Source: Deltaproteobacteria bacterium
Lineage (GTDB): Bacteria > Lernaellota > Lernaellaia > JACKCT01
NCBI GenBank assembly: GCA_020845895.1
Contig: JADLEX010000097.1
Coordinates: forward strand, 1 to 47,180
Length of the DNA stretch: 47,180 bases
Reading direction: 5' to 3'
Shown: positions 19,182-28,667 of the stretch, in pieces
Layout: each line of letters opens with the position of its first letter
Position numbering within the stretch: position 1 is the first letter of the stretch
Notes under the pieces: generated by a model
Told to the model about the DNA's origin: nothing
Database searches by the model: none
Seen by the model: the letters and a program-made list of their open reading frames with translations, nothing else
Position numbers and translations under genes: made by a program

Positions 19182-20611
19182 GCCGGGGCGCGCGGGTCGC
19201 GCTCAACTCGGTCTGGCTTTTCGCGTCCGAAGGTCTGCGCCGGGCCATCGCGTTCGTCGTCATCTTCCTCGTCGGGCGTTCGCTGGCCGTGGATGACTTC
19301 GGCCGCTTCCGTCTCGCGCAGTCGTTTTTCGTCATCGCCCTCGTCGCCGCGACCTTTGGGCTCACGCCGCTCATCACCAAGCGCATCGCCGCGGGCGAGC
19401 GGGACGAATCGCGATTTCTCGGCAACGTGTATGGGCTCAAGATCCTGCTCGCCCTGATCGTGCTGGGCATCGCGACGCTGCTGGCCTCCCTCATGGGTTA
19501 CGACCGACCGACGTTTCTCGCGATCGTCGTCATGGCGCTCGCGATCCCCGCCGAGTCGCTCGCCTCGACGCACTTCGCGCTCTACGACGGCCGGCAGGCG
19601 ATGCAACTCAACGGCATCGTCGACTTCGCGCGCGGCCTCGTCCTTCTCGCGCTCATAGCGGCGGCGGTGTTCCTGCACTGGGGACTGATCGGGATTCTCG
19701 CCGCCTACGTCGCGCATTACGCTTTCGGGGCGATCCTCGCGCACGCGCTCTCTTCGGCGCGCGTGGTGCGATTCGGGTTTCGCTTCGAATGGAGCGAGTG
19801 GAAGGCGATCCTGCAACAGGCGTTGCCCTTCGTCGCCATCGGCATCGTCTGGGTCGTCACGTTCCGCATCGACATGGTGTTGCTATCGCTCATGCGCAAC
19901 GAGACGGCGGTGGGGTACTACGGCGCGGCGTATTCGATCTTCGAGATCCTGCTCGTGCTCCCCAACGTGCTCACGCGCGCGCTGTTTCCCGCGCTGGCCG
20001 GTTCGTCTTCGGAAGGCGGCGACGGCGAACTGATGCGCAAGGCCGTGCGCGTGTTCGCGCTCGTGGCGCTGCCCGTCGGGGTCGGAATCGCGCTCACCGC
20101 CACGAGCGCCGTCACGCTCGTCTTCGGCGAAAAGTACGCGCCGGGCGGCCGGGCGCTCGCCGTGATGGGCGGCCCGCTGGCGTTGTGGTTCTGCACGATG
20201 GGCTTCTCGTGGGCGCTCACCGCGCGCAATCAAATCCGGTATGTGCTTCGCGCGAACCTGGTGGCGCTCGGCGTCCGAGTCGTCGCCAACCTGATTCTGA
20301 TCCCGCGGTACGACTATCTCGGCGCGGCGATCGCCGCCGTCATCAGCGAGAGCGCCTACTTCGCGGTCATCATCGGCCCGGTTCATCGCGAAGTGCTGCG
20401 CATCGACCGATCTCTCGTGCATCCCGGGACGATCGCGGCGACAGTGCTGATGGCCGGGTGCGTGATGGGACTCGGCAACCGTCCGCTGTGGATCGTCGTC
20501 CCCGCGGGCATGGTGGTGTTCGCGGCCGTCGGTTGGGCCAGCGGTGCGTTGCGCGAGCCGTTCATCGTGTCGGCGTGGTCGGGACTGCGCGCACGGATGG
20601 CGCGGTCATGA
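19178..20611 (+). CDS. polysaccharide flippase (Wzx/MOP family)
   Basis: 477 residues with about 12-14 hydrophobic segments in the MOP pattern: an N-terminal NSVWLFASEGLRR, DFGRFRLAQS loop, YYGAAYSIFE in the middle, and a C-terminal half repeating the fold. It likely flips the undecaprenyl-linked repeat unit across the inner membrane. The GTG at 19178 is preceded by GAGGAG and overlaps the GT4 stop. A reading extended upstream is a shadow of the GT4 gene. It overlaps the next gene as ATGA. Confidence 0.88.
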   Translation: MSRGARVALNSVWLFASEGLRRAIAFVVIFLVGRSLAVDDFGRFRLAQSFFVIALVAATFGLTPLITKRIAAGERDESRFLGNVYGLKILLALIVLGIATLLASLMGYDRPTFLAIVVMALAIPAESLASTHFALYDGRQAMQLNGIVDFARGLVLLALIAAAVFLHWGLIGILAAYVAHYAFGAILAHALSSARVVRFGFRFEWSEWKAILQQALPFVAIGIVWVVTFRIDMVLLSLMRNETAVGYYGAAYSIFEILLVLPNVLTRALFPALAGSSSEGGDGELMRKAVRVFALVALPVGVGIALTATSAVTLVFGEKYAPGGRALAVMGGPLALWFCTMGFSWALTARNQIRYVLRANLVALGVRVVANLILIPRYDYLGAAIAAVISESAYFAVIIGPVHREVLRIDRSLVHPGTIAATVLMAGCVMGLGNRPLWIVVPAGMVVFAAVGWASGALREPFIVSAWSGLRARMARS

Positions 20612-22032
20612 AGCGCGAAGCGGCACCCGGGGGCAAGTGGACGCAGACGCGGATTCTCATCGCGCTGGCGGTCGTCACGGCGGCGATCGGTCTCGCCGCA
20701 CTGAAAATCGACGGCGTGTTCATCGTCGCGGGCCTCGTGGCGGCCGCGATCGGCTCGGTGCTCATCAGCTATCCGTTTGCCACCGTGCCGATCTACTTTG
20801 CCCTCATCTACCTGCGGCCCGGCGACATGTATCCGCAGCTCGAGAAACTGCGGCTCGTGCTGCTCGTCGTCGCGCTCATGGCTGGAGCCTTCGTCCTGCG
20901 GACGCTCGTCTACCGCACTTGGAAGCTGCAAAAAAACGTGCAGCTCATCTTCATCGCGGGTCTTCTCGCGGCGATCGGTCTGTCCATCATCGACGCGTTC
21001 TATCGCACGGCGGCGCTCGAAAAATTTTCCGACGTCAGCCGCTATCTCGTCATGGTGTTTTTGGTCGTCCACATCGTCGATTCGCTGAAAAAGTACAAGG
21101 TGATGATGTGGAGTATCCTGATCTCGCTGACGATCCTCGCGCTGTGGAATTTCGTGCTCTGGGCGTCGGGGCAGAAGGTCATCGACAACGGCGGCTCGGG
21201 CGGAATGGCGGGCGGCTTCCTCGGCGACGGCAACGACTTCGCCCTCGCGCTCAACGTCATGCTGCCGATCCCCGTCTTCCAGTTCATGGCGACACGACAC
21301 CGGTGGACGCGCGTCGCCTGTGCGGTCGTCATCGTGTCGTTTGTGCTCTCGATCATCGCCACCTACAGCCGCGGCGGGCTGCTGGGGATGATCGCGGTGT
21401 TCGCGTTCGCGTTTTGGTTCTACCTGCTGCGCTCTCGCAACTGGGCGCTCGGGATCGCCATGATCGTTGTCCTCGCGACCGTGGGGACGGGGTCCATCAT
21501 CCTGTTCGCCCCCGACAACTTCAAGGAACGCATGGCCGGAATGCACGACTACGAGAAGGACGAGTCGGCCCTTGGGCGTCTCGACGCGTGGGGCGCCGGC
21601 ATGCGGATGTTCGCCGACCGGCCCGTTCTCGGCGTCGGCGCGGGATGCTTCCCCGACGCGTATGGTCGCAAGTACAAACCGATGGACGCGGTCGCCGCGA
21701 ACTGGCGCGAGGCGCACAGCCTCTACGTTCAGACTTTCGCGGAGCTCGGCTCGCTCGGCGCGTTTTTTCTCTTTGGGCTCTGCGCCGTGGTGTCCGTGCA
21801 TCTGCGGCGAATCCACCAGTACGGGTTGCCAGACGCTCAGACGCAGAAAGAGGTTCATTATTACGCCGACGCGGTCACGACCGGGTTGATCGGTTTTCTC
21901 GTATCGGGGGCGTTTTTGTCGGTGGCGTACTATCCTCACCTCTACATCATGAGCGCCGAGACGATGATCCTCATGCGCATCGCCGAGGAAGAGTCGCGCA
22001 AGTCGCCCGACCTGGTGCCCGATGCGCGTTGA
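20608..22032 (+). CDS. O-antigen ligase/polymerase-like membrane protein
   Basis: 474 residues, about 10-12 hydrophobic segments. The Wzy/WaaL domain shows YSRGGLLG near the middle, a large periplasmic loop, and RLDAWGAGMRMFADRPVLGVGAG. The N-terminal ALIYLRPGDMYPQLEKLRL resembles the O-ligase subfamily found with exosortase loci (TIGR03097, from memory). It probably polymerises or ligates the exported glycan in the periplasm. The ATG at 20608 overlaps the flippase stop (ATGA). The last 11 nt overlap the FemAB-like gene. Confidence 0.85.
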   Translation: MKREAAPGGKWTQTRILIALAVVTAAIGLAALKIDGVFIVAGLVAAAIGSVLISYPFATVPIYFALIYLRPGDMYPQLEKLRLVLLVVALMAGAFVLRTLVYRTWKLQKNVQLIFIAGLLAAIGLSIIDAFYRTAALEKFSDVSRYLVMVFLVVHIVDSLKKYKVMMWSILISLTILALWNFVLWASGQKVIDNGGSGGMAGGFLGDGNDFALALNVMLPIPVFQFMATRHRWTRVACAVVIVSFVLSIIATYSRGGLLGMIAVFAFAFWFYLLRSRNWALGIAMIVVLATVGTGSIILFAPDNFKERMAGMHDYEKDESALGRLDAWGAGMRMFADRPVLGVGAGCFPDAYGRKYKPMDAVAANWREAHSLYVQTFAELGSLGAFFLFGLCAVVSVHLRRIHQYGLPDAQTQKEVHYYADAVTTGLIGFLVSGAFLSVAYYPHLYIMSAETMILMRIAEEESRKSPDLVPDAR

Positions 22033-23050
22033 AGCGCTGTCGAGTGCCCTCGTTCCCGCGTGGGACGAATTCGTTCGCGGGCATAAGGCCGCCGATCATT
22101 TTCACCGCGCGGCGTGGCGCGAGGTGATCGCGCGTTCCACGGGGCACGAACCGCACTACCTTGCCGCCGTGGAAGGCGACCGCGTGCGTGGTGTGCTGCC
22201 GCTGTTCGTGCTGCGCACGAAGATCTTCGGCACACTCGCGGTGAGCCTGCCGTTTCTCAACATCGGCGGCATCGTCGCCGACGGCCCCGAGGCGCGCGAC
22301 GCACTCGCGGCAGCCGGCCTGGAACTCGGGCGGCGCACCGGGTGCCGGTATGTCGAGCTGCGCCAGCGCGACGCGCTCGCCATCGAGGATCTGCCCGTCT
22401 CGTCGCGCAAGGTCACGAGCGTGATCGATCTCGCCGGCGGGGCGGATGCCGTGTTCGCGCGGCTTCACCAGAACGTGCGCAACAAGATCCGCAAGGCCGA
22501 GAAGAACGACGTCGTGGTGACGCGCGGCGCGGAAGGCCTCGGCGATTTCTATCGCGTCTACTCGCACAACCTGCGCGATTTGGGCACGCCGGTGATGTCG
22601 CGGCGATTTTTCGGCGAGATCCTGCGCGCGTTCGAGGACGACGTTCACGTCTACACGGCGCGCCGCCACGGGACGCTGCTCGGCGCGAAAATCGTGATCC
22701 ACGCGAGTTCCACGGCTTACTTCATCTGGGCGGCGGCCTATCGGAACGCGCTGGAGTATGCGCCGGTGCAGGCCCTCAACTGGGCGGCGATCCGCGACGC
22801 GTGTGACGCGGGGTGCGCCGAGATCGACCTCGGGCGCAGCACCGATGGCTCGTCCCACCAGAATTTCAAGAAATACTGGGGGGTGGAGATTCGCCCGCTG
22901 CACTGGACGTATCAACTCGTGACCGCGACGCACATGCCGGGGCTGAACCCCGACAACCCCAAGTTCGCGCTCGCGGTGAAGATCTGGAAATTGATGCCGG
23001 TGGCGCTGACGCGGATCTTCGGTCCGCCGCTCGCGCGCCTGTTGCCGTAG
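22022..23050 (+). CDS. FemAB-like / GNAT-fold acyltransferase of exopolysaccharide type
   Basis: 342 residues with the FemAB-like double-GNAT pattern: LHQNVRNKIRKAEKN, YSHNLRDLGTPVMSRRFF, IWAAAYRNALEYAPVQALNW and DLGRSTDGSSHQNFKKYWG. These match the FemAB-related proteins of PEP-CTERM/exosortase loci (TIGR03019, from memory). It may acylate or aminoacylate a glycan or lipid precursor; the substrate cannot be read from sequence. The ATG at 22022 overlaps the ligase gene by 11 nt. The stop is 6 nt before the next start. Confidence 0.85.
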   Translation: MRVEALSSALVPAWDEFVRGHKAADHFHRAAWREVIARSTGHEPHYLAAVEGDRVRGVLPLFVLRTKIFGTLAVSLPFLNIGGIVADGPEARDALAAAGLELGRRTGCRYVELRQRDALAIEDLPVSSRKVTSVIDLAGGADAVFARLHQNVRNKIRKAEKNDVVVTRGAEGLGDFYRVYSHNLRDLGTPVMSRRFFGEILRAFEDDVHVYTARRHGTLLGAKIVIHASSTAYFIWAAAYRNALEYAPVQALNWAAIRDACDAGCAEIDLGRSTDGSSHQNFKKYWGVEIRPLHWTYQLVTATHMPGLNPDNPKFALAVKIWKLMPVALTRIFGPPLARLLP

Positions 23051-23056
23051 GACGCC

Positions 23057-24268
23057 ATGAAGATCGGTCGATTGCCGCCCGTCGCCACGTCGCTGCCGCT
23101 GTCGCTCCGCCTTGCTCCGGGGCGGGCCGAGGCGAGCGACGTCGGGCGGCTCGAGTCGCGCATGGCACTCGACCATGGCGCGGATGCCGCCGCCGCGTTC
23201 TCGTCGGGTCGGGCGGGGCTCGCGAGGATGCTGGAGCAGATCGCGCTCACGCGTTCGGGCCGGGGCGTTCTTGTGCCCGCTTACACCTGCTATACGGTCG
23301 CGTCGGCCATCGTTCGCGCGGGTCTCCTCATCTACCCGACGGACCTGCACCCCGAAACGCTCGATTTCAATTATCGCAATCAGACGCAGCCGCCGCCCGA
23401 AGACGTCTTCGCGGTGCTCTCGCCGGGACTTTTCGGACTGCCCCCCGATCTCGCCAAGCTCGGCGAGGTCTGCCGCGCCCATCGCCTGTTTTTCATCGAG
23501 GACGCCGCGCAGACGCTCGGCGCGACCGTGGACGGCCGTCCCGCGGGATCGTTCGGCGATCTGTCGCTCTTCAGCTTCGGTCGCGGCAAGCCGCTGGGCG
23601 CGATCGGCGGCGGGGTTGTCGCGACGCGCGGCGAAGCGCTGTCCGCGATGCTCGAACGCGCTCGGCTCGCACCGCCCGCAGGCAACCGCATGCGTGCGAT
23701 GTTGACGGCCCTCGCCGGTGGCGCCGCCGCGAACCGGTTGGTGTTCGCCTGGCTGCGTCTGCTGCCGTTCGTGACCATCGGTCGTTCGGTCTTCGATACC
23801 CAATTCGGCGTCGCCGGCCTCGATCCGCCGCGCGCGCGGTTGATTCTCGATGGACTCGCCCGCCTCGCCGGCGTGGTGGAGCGCCGCCAGCAGGTCGCGG
23901 CGATGATCGAGGCGCGCCTGTCGGGCGTCCGCGGCGTCATCATCCCCCGCGTTCGGGCTGGGATCTTGGGCGCGGCGCTGCGTTTTCCGGTGATCTTCGA
24001 GGACTCCGCCGACCGCGATGCCGCGCTGTTCCGGCTCGTGGGTCGCGGCCTCGGGGCGTCGCCGATGTATCCGAAACCGGTGTACCGCATTGACAAAGCC
24101 CGGCCGCATGTCCGAATGGACCTCGGCCCTTTTCCCGGCGCGGAGAAGATCGCCCGGGGTCTCGTCACGCTGCCGACGCACGACGCGGTCGAAGAGCGGG
24201 ATGTGGACGACATCGCGGCCGTCATCCGAGAGGTGACGTCCGCCGGGAGTGCGCGCGTATGGGATTGA
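23057..24268 (+). CDS. DegT/DnrJ/EryC1/StrS-type sugar aminotransferase
   Basis: 403 residues, PLP fold type I. AAFSSGRAGLARML opens the cofactor site, FFIEDAAQTLGA gives the PLP-ring Asp149, and the Schiff-base lysine is K178 in FSFGRGKPLGAIGGG. Family members transaminate nucleotide-linked keto-sugars, so the repeat unit may hold an amino sugar. The spacer to the FemAB-like gene is 6 nt, and the end overlaps the deacetylase start by 10 nt. The PLP loop differs from the usual Y-x-TK form, but the lysine is kept. Confidence 0.85.
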   Translation: MKIGRLPPVATSLPLSLRLAPGRAEASDVGRLESRMALDHGADAAAAFSSGRAGLARMLEQIALTRSGRGVLVPAYTCYTVASAIVRAGLLIYPTDLHPETLDFNYRNQTQPPPEDVFAVLSPGLFGLPPDLAKLGEVCRAHRLFFIEDAAQTLGATVDGRPAGSFGDLSLFSFGRGKPLGAIGGGVVATRGEALSAMLERARLAPPAGNRMRAMLTALAGGAAANRLVFAWLRLLPFVTIGRSVFDTQFGVAGLDPPRARLILDGLARLAGVVERRQQVAAMIEARLSGVRGVIIPRVRAGILGAALRFPVIFEDSADRDAALFRLVGRGLGASPMYPKPVYRIDKARPHVRMDLGPFPGAEKIARGLVTLPTHDAVEERDVDDIAAVIREVTSAGSARVWD

Positions 24269-25281
24269 AGCAGACGATCAAACGGGCGGTGGTGGGGCCG
24301 CTGTCGGCGGTGGGAACGTGGTCCGCGACGCGCGCTTTGCTGGGCGCGCGAGACGTTGTACTGTGTTATCACCGCGTCGTCGACGACGATCTGTTGAAAT
24401 ACCAGCCCGGCATGGTCGTCTCCGGCCGCGTGTTTCGGCTTCATCTCGAATGGCTCTCGAAGCGGTTCGACATCGTGGACCTGGCGGAACTCGCAAAGAG
24501 TCATCTGACCGGCGAGCGGCCCGCGCGGCCCCGCGCCGTCATCACCTTCGATGACGGATGGCTCGACAATTACGAGGTCGCGTTTCCGATCCTGAAGTCG
24601 CTGGGCGTTCCGGCAACGATCTACCTGCCGACGGCGTTCGTGGGGCATGACGGCGCATACTGGAACGCGCGTGTTGAACACGCGCTGCGCATCGTGCACG
24701 AACGGCTCGACCGTGTGCTCACGGCGTTTCCCGATGAGGGATTACCGGAGGGCTGCGCGTTTTTCATGGATCTGCTCGCCTTGCGGCCCTCGCTTCCGGT
24801 GCTCATCGACCGGACGATCGAGACGGTGAAGGTGCTCGATCCGGCCGTCATCGCGCGAATGGCGGACTTCATCGAGGCGCTGGCCGAGATTTCGGACGAC
24901 CACCCGCGCGCCATCGTGAACTGGCCCGAGGTGATGGAGATGTTCGAGGCGGGCGTGAGCTTCGGTTCGCACTCGGTCAATCACCTAATCATGACGCAGA
25001 TCTCGGTGGAGGAGTGTCGCCGCGAGATGACGGAAAGCCGCGACGAGATGACGCGGCGCATGGGGATCGCGCCGCTCTCGTTCGCGTACCCCAACGGAAA
25101 TCACGACGAAAACGTGCGCCGCGAGGCTCGACGCGCCGGTTATCTGTGCGCGGTGGCCGTCGGCGGCGGATTCGTGCCGGGCGGCGTGGATCTGTTCGCC
25201 GTTCCGCGCTTTTCCATGCACGAGGGCGGCGCACCCGATGCGGCGACGCTCGACTATCTCCTTTCGGGGTTGCGGGAATGA
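24259..25281 (+). CDS. polysaccharide deacetylase (NodB/CE4)
   Basis: 340 residues. The NodB domain has motif 1 ITFDDGW (D98, D99), motif 2 GSHSVNH (H238, H242, metal ligands) and motif 3 FAYPNG. The LCYHRVVDDD start of the domain is typical of the exopolysaccharide subgroup. It removes acetyl groups from N-acetylhexosamines, matching the aminotransferase just upstream. There is no clear signal peptide, which is common in this subgroup. The ATG at 24259 overlaps the upstream gene by 10 nt, and the stop overlaps the next ATG (ATGA). Confidence 0.88.
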   Translation: MGLKQTIKRAVVGPLSAVGTWSATRALLGARDVVLCYHRVVDDDLLKYQPGMVVSGRVFRLHLEWLSKRFDIVDLAELAKSHLTGERPARPRAVITFDDGWLDNYEVAFPILKSLGVPATIYLPTAFVGHDGAYWNARVEHALRIVHERLDRVLTAFPDEGLPEGCAFFMDLLALRPSLPVLIDRTIETVKVLDPAVIARMADFIEALAEISDDHPRAIVNWPEVMEMFEAGVSFGSHSVNHLIMTQISVEECRREMTESRDEMTRRMGIAPLSFAYPNGNHDENVRREARRAGYLCAVAVGGGFVPGGVDLFAVPRFSMHEGGAPDAATLDYLLSGLRE

Positions 25282-27341
25282 GCCCGGGATCGCAAGCGAC
25301 GACAAAAGCCGCATCGACTCGCGGCGTGGCGGCGCGTCTCGCGAAATTCGGGAAGCGCAATCGCGTGATGGTGCTCGACGGCGACACCCGCGCGGCGCTC
25401 GCCGTCGCGCGGTCGCTCGGTCGATCGGGCATGGATGTCACCGTGGTGGCCGGTCGACGCGATGCGATGGGATTCGCGAGCAAGTACGCGAACGAAGTTC
25501 TCCTAGCCCCGCCGCCGATGGAGGCCCCCGGGGAATACGCCGACGTCATCGTGGAGCGGGCCGCGGGCCTCGATCTCGCGGCGATCGTGCCGTGTGGCGG
25601 CGCGTCGATCGCGGCGTTGATGAGCGTCAGGCGCCGCCTCGATCCGTTGGCCGCGCTGGTGATGGCCGCCGATCGGACGATCCGGTTTCTGGCCGATAAG
25701 CAGAAGATCATCGACCACGCGAACGCGCACGATGTGGCGGTGCCCCGGACGGTCATCGCGACGAGTCCGTTGAAGATTCCCACTCTGCCGTTTTCGTTTC
25801 CGGTTTATGTGCGTCCCGTGCACGCGCTGGTCGAGGAGAATGACGCGCTCGTGCGCATTCGCGTGCGCATGGCGCGAAATCTCGACGAGCTGTCGTACCT
25901 GTTGCGTTCGCTGCCCAAAAACGCGTGGCCGTGCCTGATTCAGGCGAAGCTGGTCGGTGAGGACGAAGCATACTATGCCGTCTACCGTCGCGGCGAACCG
26001 GTGGTCGAGTTCAGTCATCATCGCCTTCGCGATTTGCCGCGCCTCGGCGGTGCGTCGGTGCTGCGCGAGGCCGCTCCCCCGAGCGATGAGGTCCGCGATC
26101 TCGCGAGGCGGTTTCTCGCGCCGCTTCGGATCGACGGACCCGTGATGATGGAGTTCGTCCGCGACCGCCCGGGAGGGCGTCCGTGCCTGCTCAAGGCCAA
26201 GCCGCATTTTTGGCGAGCGCTTCAACTCGGAATCGACGCGGGGATCGACTTTCCGCGCTTGGCGCTCGACGTCGCGCTCGGTCGTCGGGCGTCGCCGCCC
26301 CCAGCCGTGAGATACGGGCTGCGGTCGCGATGGTTGCTCGGCGACATCGAATACCTGTTGACCTACGTGATGAAGGGACGGCGGATCTGGACGGGGCCGG
26401 GACGCGCGCCGGGACGCATCGAGGCGATCGCGCGTTTCATGCAGGAGAGCAAGGATCCCGCGACACGCCTCGAACTCGAGTCGCCCGAAGACATGCGCCC
26501 CGCGATCGTCATGCGAAAACGCTTTCGCCTGAGGATGCTGCAAAAGATCCGTTCCGCGATCATGACGCCGTTCGGCAAGGGCCTGAACCGTTACCATGGC
26601 GTGGTGATCGTCGAGGATGGCCTAAACCTACTCGATCGGCGCGCGTTCGGCGAGCTCGCGCAACGAATGCAGGCGGCCGGCCTGCGTTTCGTGTGCGTGA
26701 ATCTGCGCGCGGAGGGCAGGTCGGTCGACGATTATTCGCGTTTCGTTCGCATGTGCGCGCGCAACTCCACGGAGCGTTTCGTGGTCGTGCCCGGCGCGGA
26801 CTACACGTTCCCCGGCGGGGAGCGGGTGCTGGCCCTCGCGACGAAGACGCTGTTCGATGCGCGCACGATCGAGGCTCTCACGCACGCGGTTCGCGAGGTC
26901 GGCGGAGTCACGGTCTGGCACGACGTGCGTATCGGGGAGATGGAAACGAAGACGCAGATCGCCGACCTGGTGAACGGGATCGACATCTGGAGTCCGCCAC
27001 GCCACGGGCCGTTTGCCCCGTCGTCCCCGCTCGCCGAGGAGTTCGTCGCGCGCATGGAAAACTCCCCCTATCTGGGAGCGTTTCAAACCTGGCCCGCGAG
27101 CGAACTGCCCGCGAAACCCCGCGCGTACCTGCGCGCGCATGCCGGATTCCTCTCCGAAATGTCCATCGTGACCGCGCTCGAGTCCGGCGCGTTCGACCTG
27201 TGCAGTCCGCTCTTTCGCCTGCGTAACGACCGTGTGAGCTTTCCCGCCGTGCGCGTGGTTTGCTCGTGGCTCAACGTGTTCGCGGCCAAGCCCGGAGTCG
27301 AGACGCGGGCGCCGGCTCCCACAGCCGGAGATATCCGGTGA
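25278..27341 (+). CDS. degenerate ATP-grasp protein with C-terminal PHP-like region
   Basis: 687 residues. Residues ~30-370 follow the carbamoyl-phosphate-synthase-like ATP-grasp plan: VMVLDGDTRAALAVARSLGR, FLADKQKIIDHA, IQAKLVGEDEAYYAVYRRGE, FSHHRLRDLPRLGG, DGPVMMEFVRD. The usual EINPRFW metal-binding motif reads LKAKPHFWRAL, so both the Glu and the Asn are Lys, and the first nucleotide lysine is Arg (YVRP). Residues ~440-670 resemble a PHP-type TIM barrel (VVIVEDGLN, VVVPGADYT, DIWSPPRHG) but lack an HxH metal motif. It may be a non-catalytic or altered ligase. The ATG at 25278 overlaps the deacetylase stop. The long upstream reading is a shadow. Confidence 0.7.
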   Translation: MSPGSQATTKAASTRGVAARLAKFGKRNRVMVLDGDTRAALAVARSLGRSGMDVTVVAGRRDAMGFASKYANEVLLAPPPMEAPGEYADVIVERAAGLDLAAIVPCGGASIAALMSVRRRLDPLAALVMAADRTIRFLADKQKIIDHANAHDVAVPRTVIATSPLKIPTLPFSFPVYVRPVHALVEENDALVRIRVRMARNLDELSYLLRSLPKNAWPCLIQAKLVGEDEAYYAVYRRGEPVVEFSHHRLRDLPRLGGASVLREAAPPSDEVRDLARRFLAPLRIDGPVMMEFVRDRPGGRPCLLKAKPHFWRALQLGIDAGIDFPRLALDVALGRRASPPPAVRYGLRSRWLLGDIEYLLTYVMKGRRIWTGPGRAPGRIEAIARFMQESKDPATRLELESPEDMRPAIVMRKRFRLRMLQKIRSAIMTPFGKGLNRYHGVVIVEDGLNLLDRRAFGELAQRMQAAGLRFVCVNLRAEGRSVDDYSRFVRMCARNSTERFVVVPGADYTFPGGERVLALATKTLFDARTIEALTHAVREVGGVTVWHDVRIGEMETKTQIADLVNGIDIWSPPRHGPFAPSSPLAEEFVARMENSPYLGAFQTWPASELPAKPRAYLRAHAGFLSEMSIVTALESGAFDLCSPLFRLRNDRVSFPAVRVVCSWLNVFAAKPGVETRAPAPTAGDIR

Positions 27342-28531
27342 CGATCATCGCCGCGGTGTTTTTTGTCGCCTGCGTCATTGCCTTGTTCTTACCATACGTG
27401 GGTTATCCCTTCGTTCTGAAGAGTCTCGGCGACGCGCGGGCCGACACGTGGAGATCGAATTCGCCGCTTGCGGACGGGGTCTCCATCATCATCGCCGCAT
27501 ACAACGAAGCGGCGAATATCCGCGCGAAACTCGACAACCTGCTCGCGCAGGACGCACCGCTGCCCATGCAGGTGATCGTCGCCTCCGACGCGTCGGACGA
27601 CGGCATGGACGACATCGTGCGCGAATACGCGGATCGGGGCGTCGAACTTCTGCGCATGGACGCACGCGGCGGCAAGAGCCTCGCGCAAAACGCCGCTGTC
27701 GCGCTCGCACGTCACGAGATCCTCGTGTTCACCGACGCCTCGGTGCTGCTGGACAACGGCGCGATCGCGGCGCTCGTGCGCGAACTGCGCGATCCCACGG
27801 TCGGCTGCGTGTCGGGCGAGGACGTCAGCATCTCGGGCAGCGAGCACGACAGCACGCAGGCGGCAGGGTTCTACACGCGTTACGAAATCGCGGTGCGTCG
27901 TCTGGAGAACCGGAAACTCGGAACGCTGATCGGGGTTTCCGGGTGCCTGTTCGCGGTGCGTTCGTTTCTGCGCCGCGATGTGCCGCCCGAGGCCGTGGAC
28001 GATCTCGCCGTGCCGCTGCATGTCGTGGCGCGCGGGTTTCGCGTGGTCGCAACGCCGGACGCGCGCGCCTTCGTGCGCCGGGCGGTCGGTGTTCGGCAGG
28101 AATTTCGGCGAAAGGTCCGCACCTTTACCGGTGCGATGTTCACGCTGCGCAACGCGTGGACGCGCGAGGATCGGGTCGGGCTTCGCCGCGCGATGATTCC
28201 CATCGTCTTTCACAAACTCGGGCGCTGGCTGGGGCCCGCGTTGGCCGCCGGCGCGCTCGCGTCGTGCGCTTGGCTCGCGCGAACGCACGTTGTTTGGTGC
28301 GCGGTGTTGGTCGCGCAACTCAGTGCTTGGGTCGTCGGCGCTTTCGCGTTCGCCCGCGATCTCGCGCGCGACGGCGAATTTCGAAAGCCGGGCGGCGGCG
28401 CGGCGGCGAAGCTGACGAAGTTCGCGTCGTTCTTCGTCACGGTGCAGCTCGCCCTCGTCGCGGCCTGGTGGAGGTTCGCGCGCGGCAAGTCCTTCGCCGT
28501 CTGGTCGCCGACGGTCCGCGAGACCTCCTGA
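27338..28531 (+). CDS. membrane GT2-family glycosyltransferase
   Basis: 397 residues. An N-terminal hydrophobic segment (~1-22) precedes a GT-A domain with SIIIAAYNEAANI, ASDASDDGMDDIV, VFTDASVLLD and the acceptor-side GVSGCLFAVRS. The VDDLAVPLHVVARG and RRKVRTFTG segments correspond to the ED and QxxRW-like parts of processive GT2s. Two or three C-terminal hydrophobic segments follow (~285-400). The start is the GTG at 27338, which overlaps the upstream stop as GTGA and has GGAG seven bases before it. It is the last gene of the eight-gene operon. Confidence 0.85.
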   Translation: MTIIAAVFFVACVIALFLPYVGYPFVLKSLGDARADTWRSNSPLADGVSIIIAAYNEAANIRAKLDNLLAQDAPLPMQVIVASDASDDGMDDIVREYADRGVELLRMDARGGKSLAQNAAVALARHEILVFTDASVLLDNGAIAALVRELRDPTVGCVSGEDVSISGSEHDSTQAAGFYTRYEIAVRRLENRKLGTLIGVSGCLFAVRSFLRRDVPPEAVDDLAVPLHVVARGFRVVATPDARAFVRRAVGVRQEFRRKVRTFTGAMFTLRNAWTREDRVGLRRAMIPIVFHKLGRWLGPALAAGALASCAWLARTHVVWCAVLVAQLSAWVVGAFAFARDLARDGEFRKPGGGAAAKLTKFASFFVTVQLALVAAWWRFARGKSFAVWSPTVRETS

Positions 28532-28667
28532 CCGACCTCGTTGACGGAGAATTTCCTCGATTCGAGCCCACGCTGGGGACAGAACGGTTCGTTAAGAATT
28601 TCACTTACGCGATGACTCGGCGCGTCAAGCATCGGAAATTCCAGTCGATTCCCGTCGGCCCCCGCCG

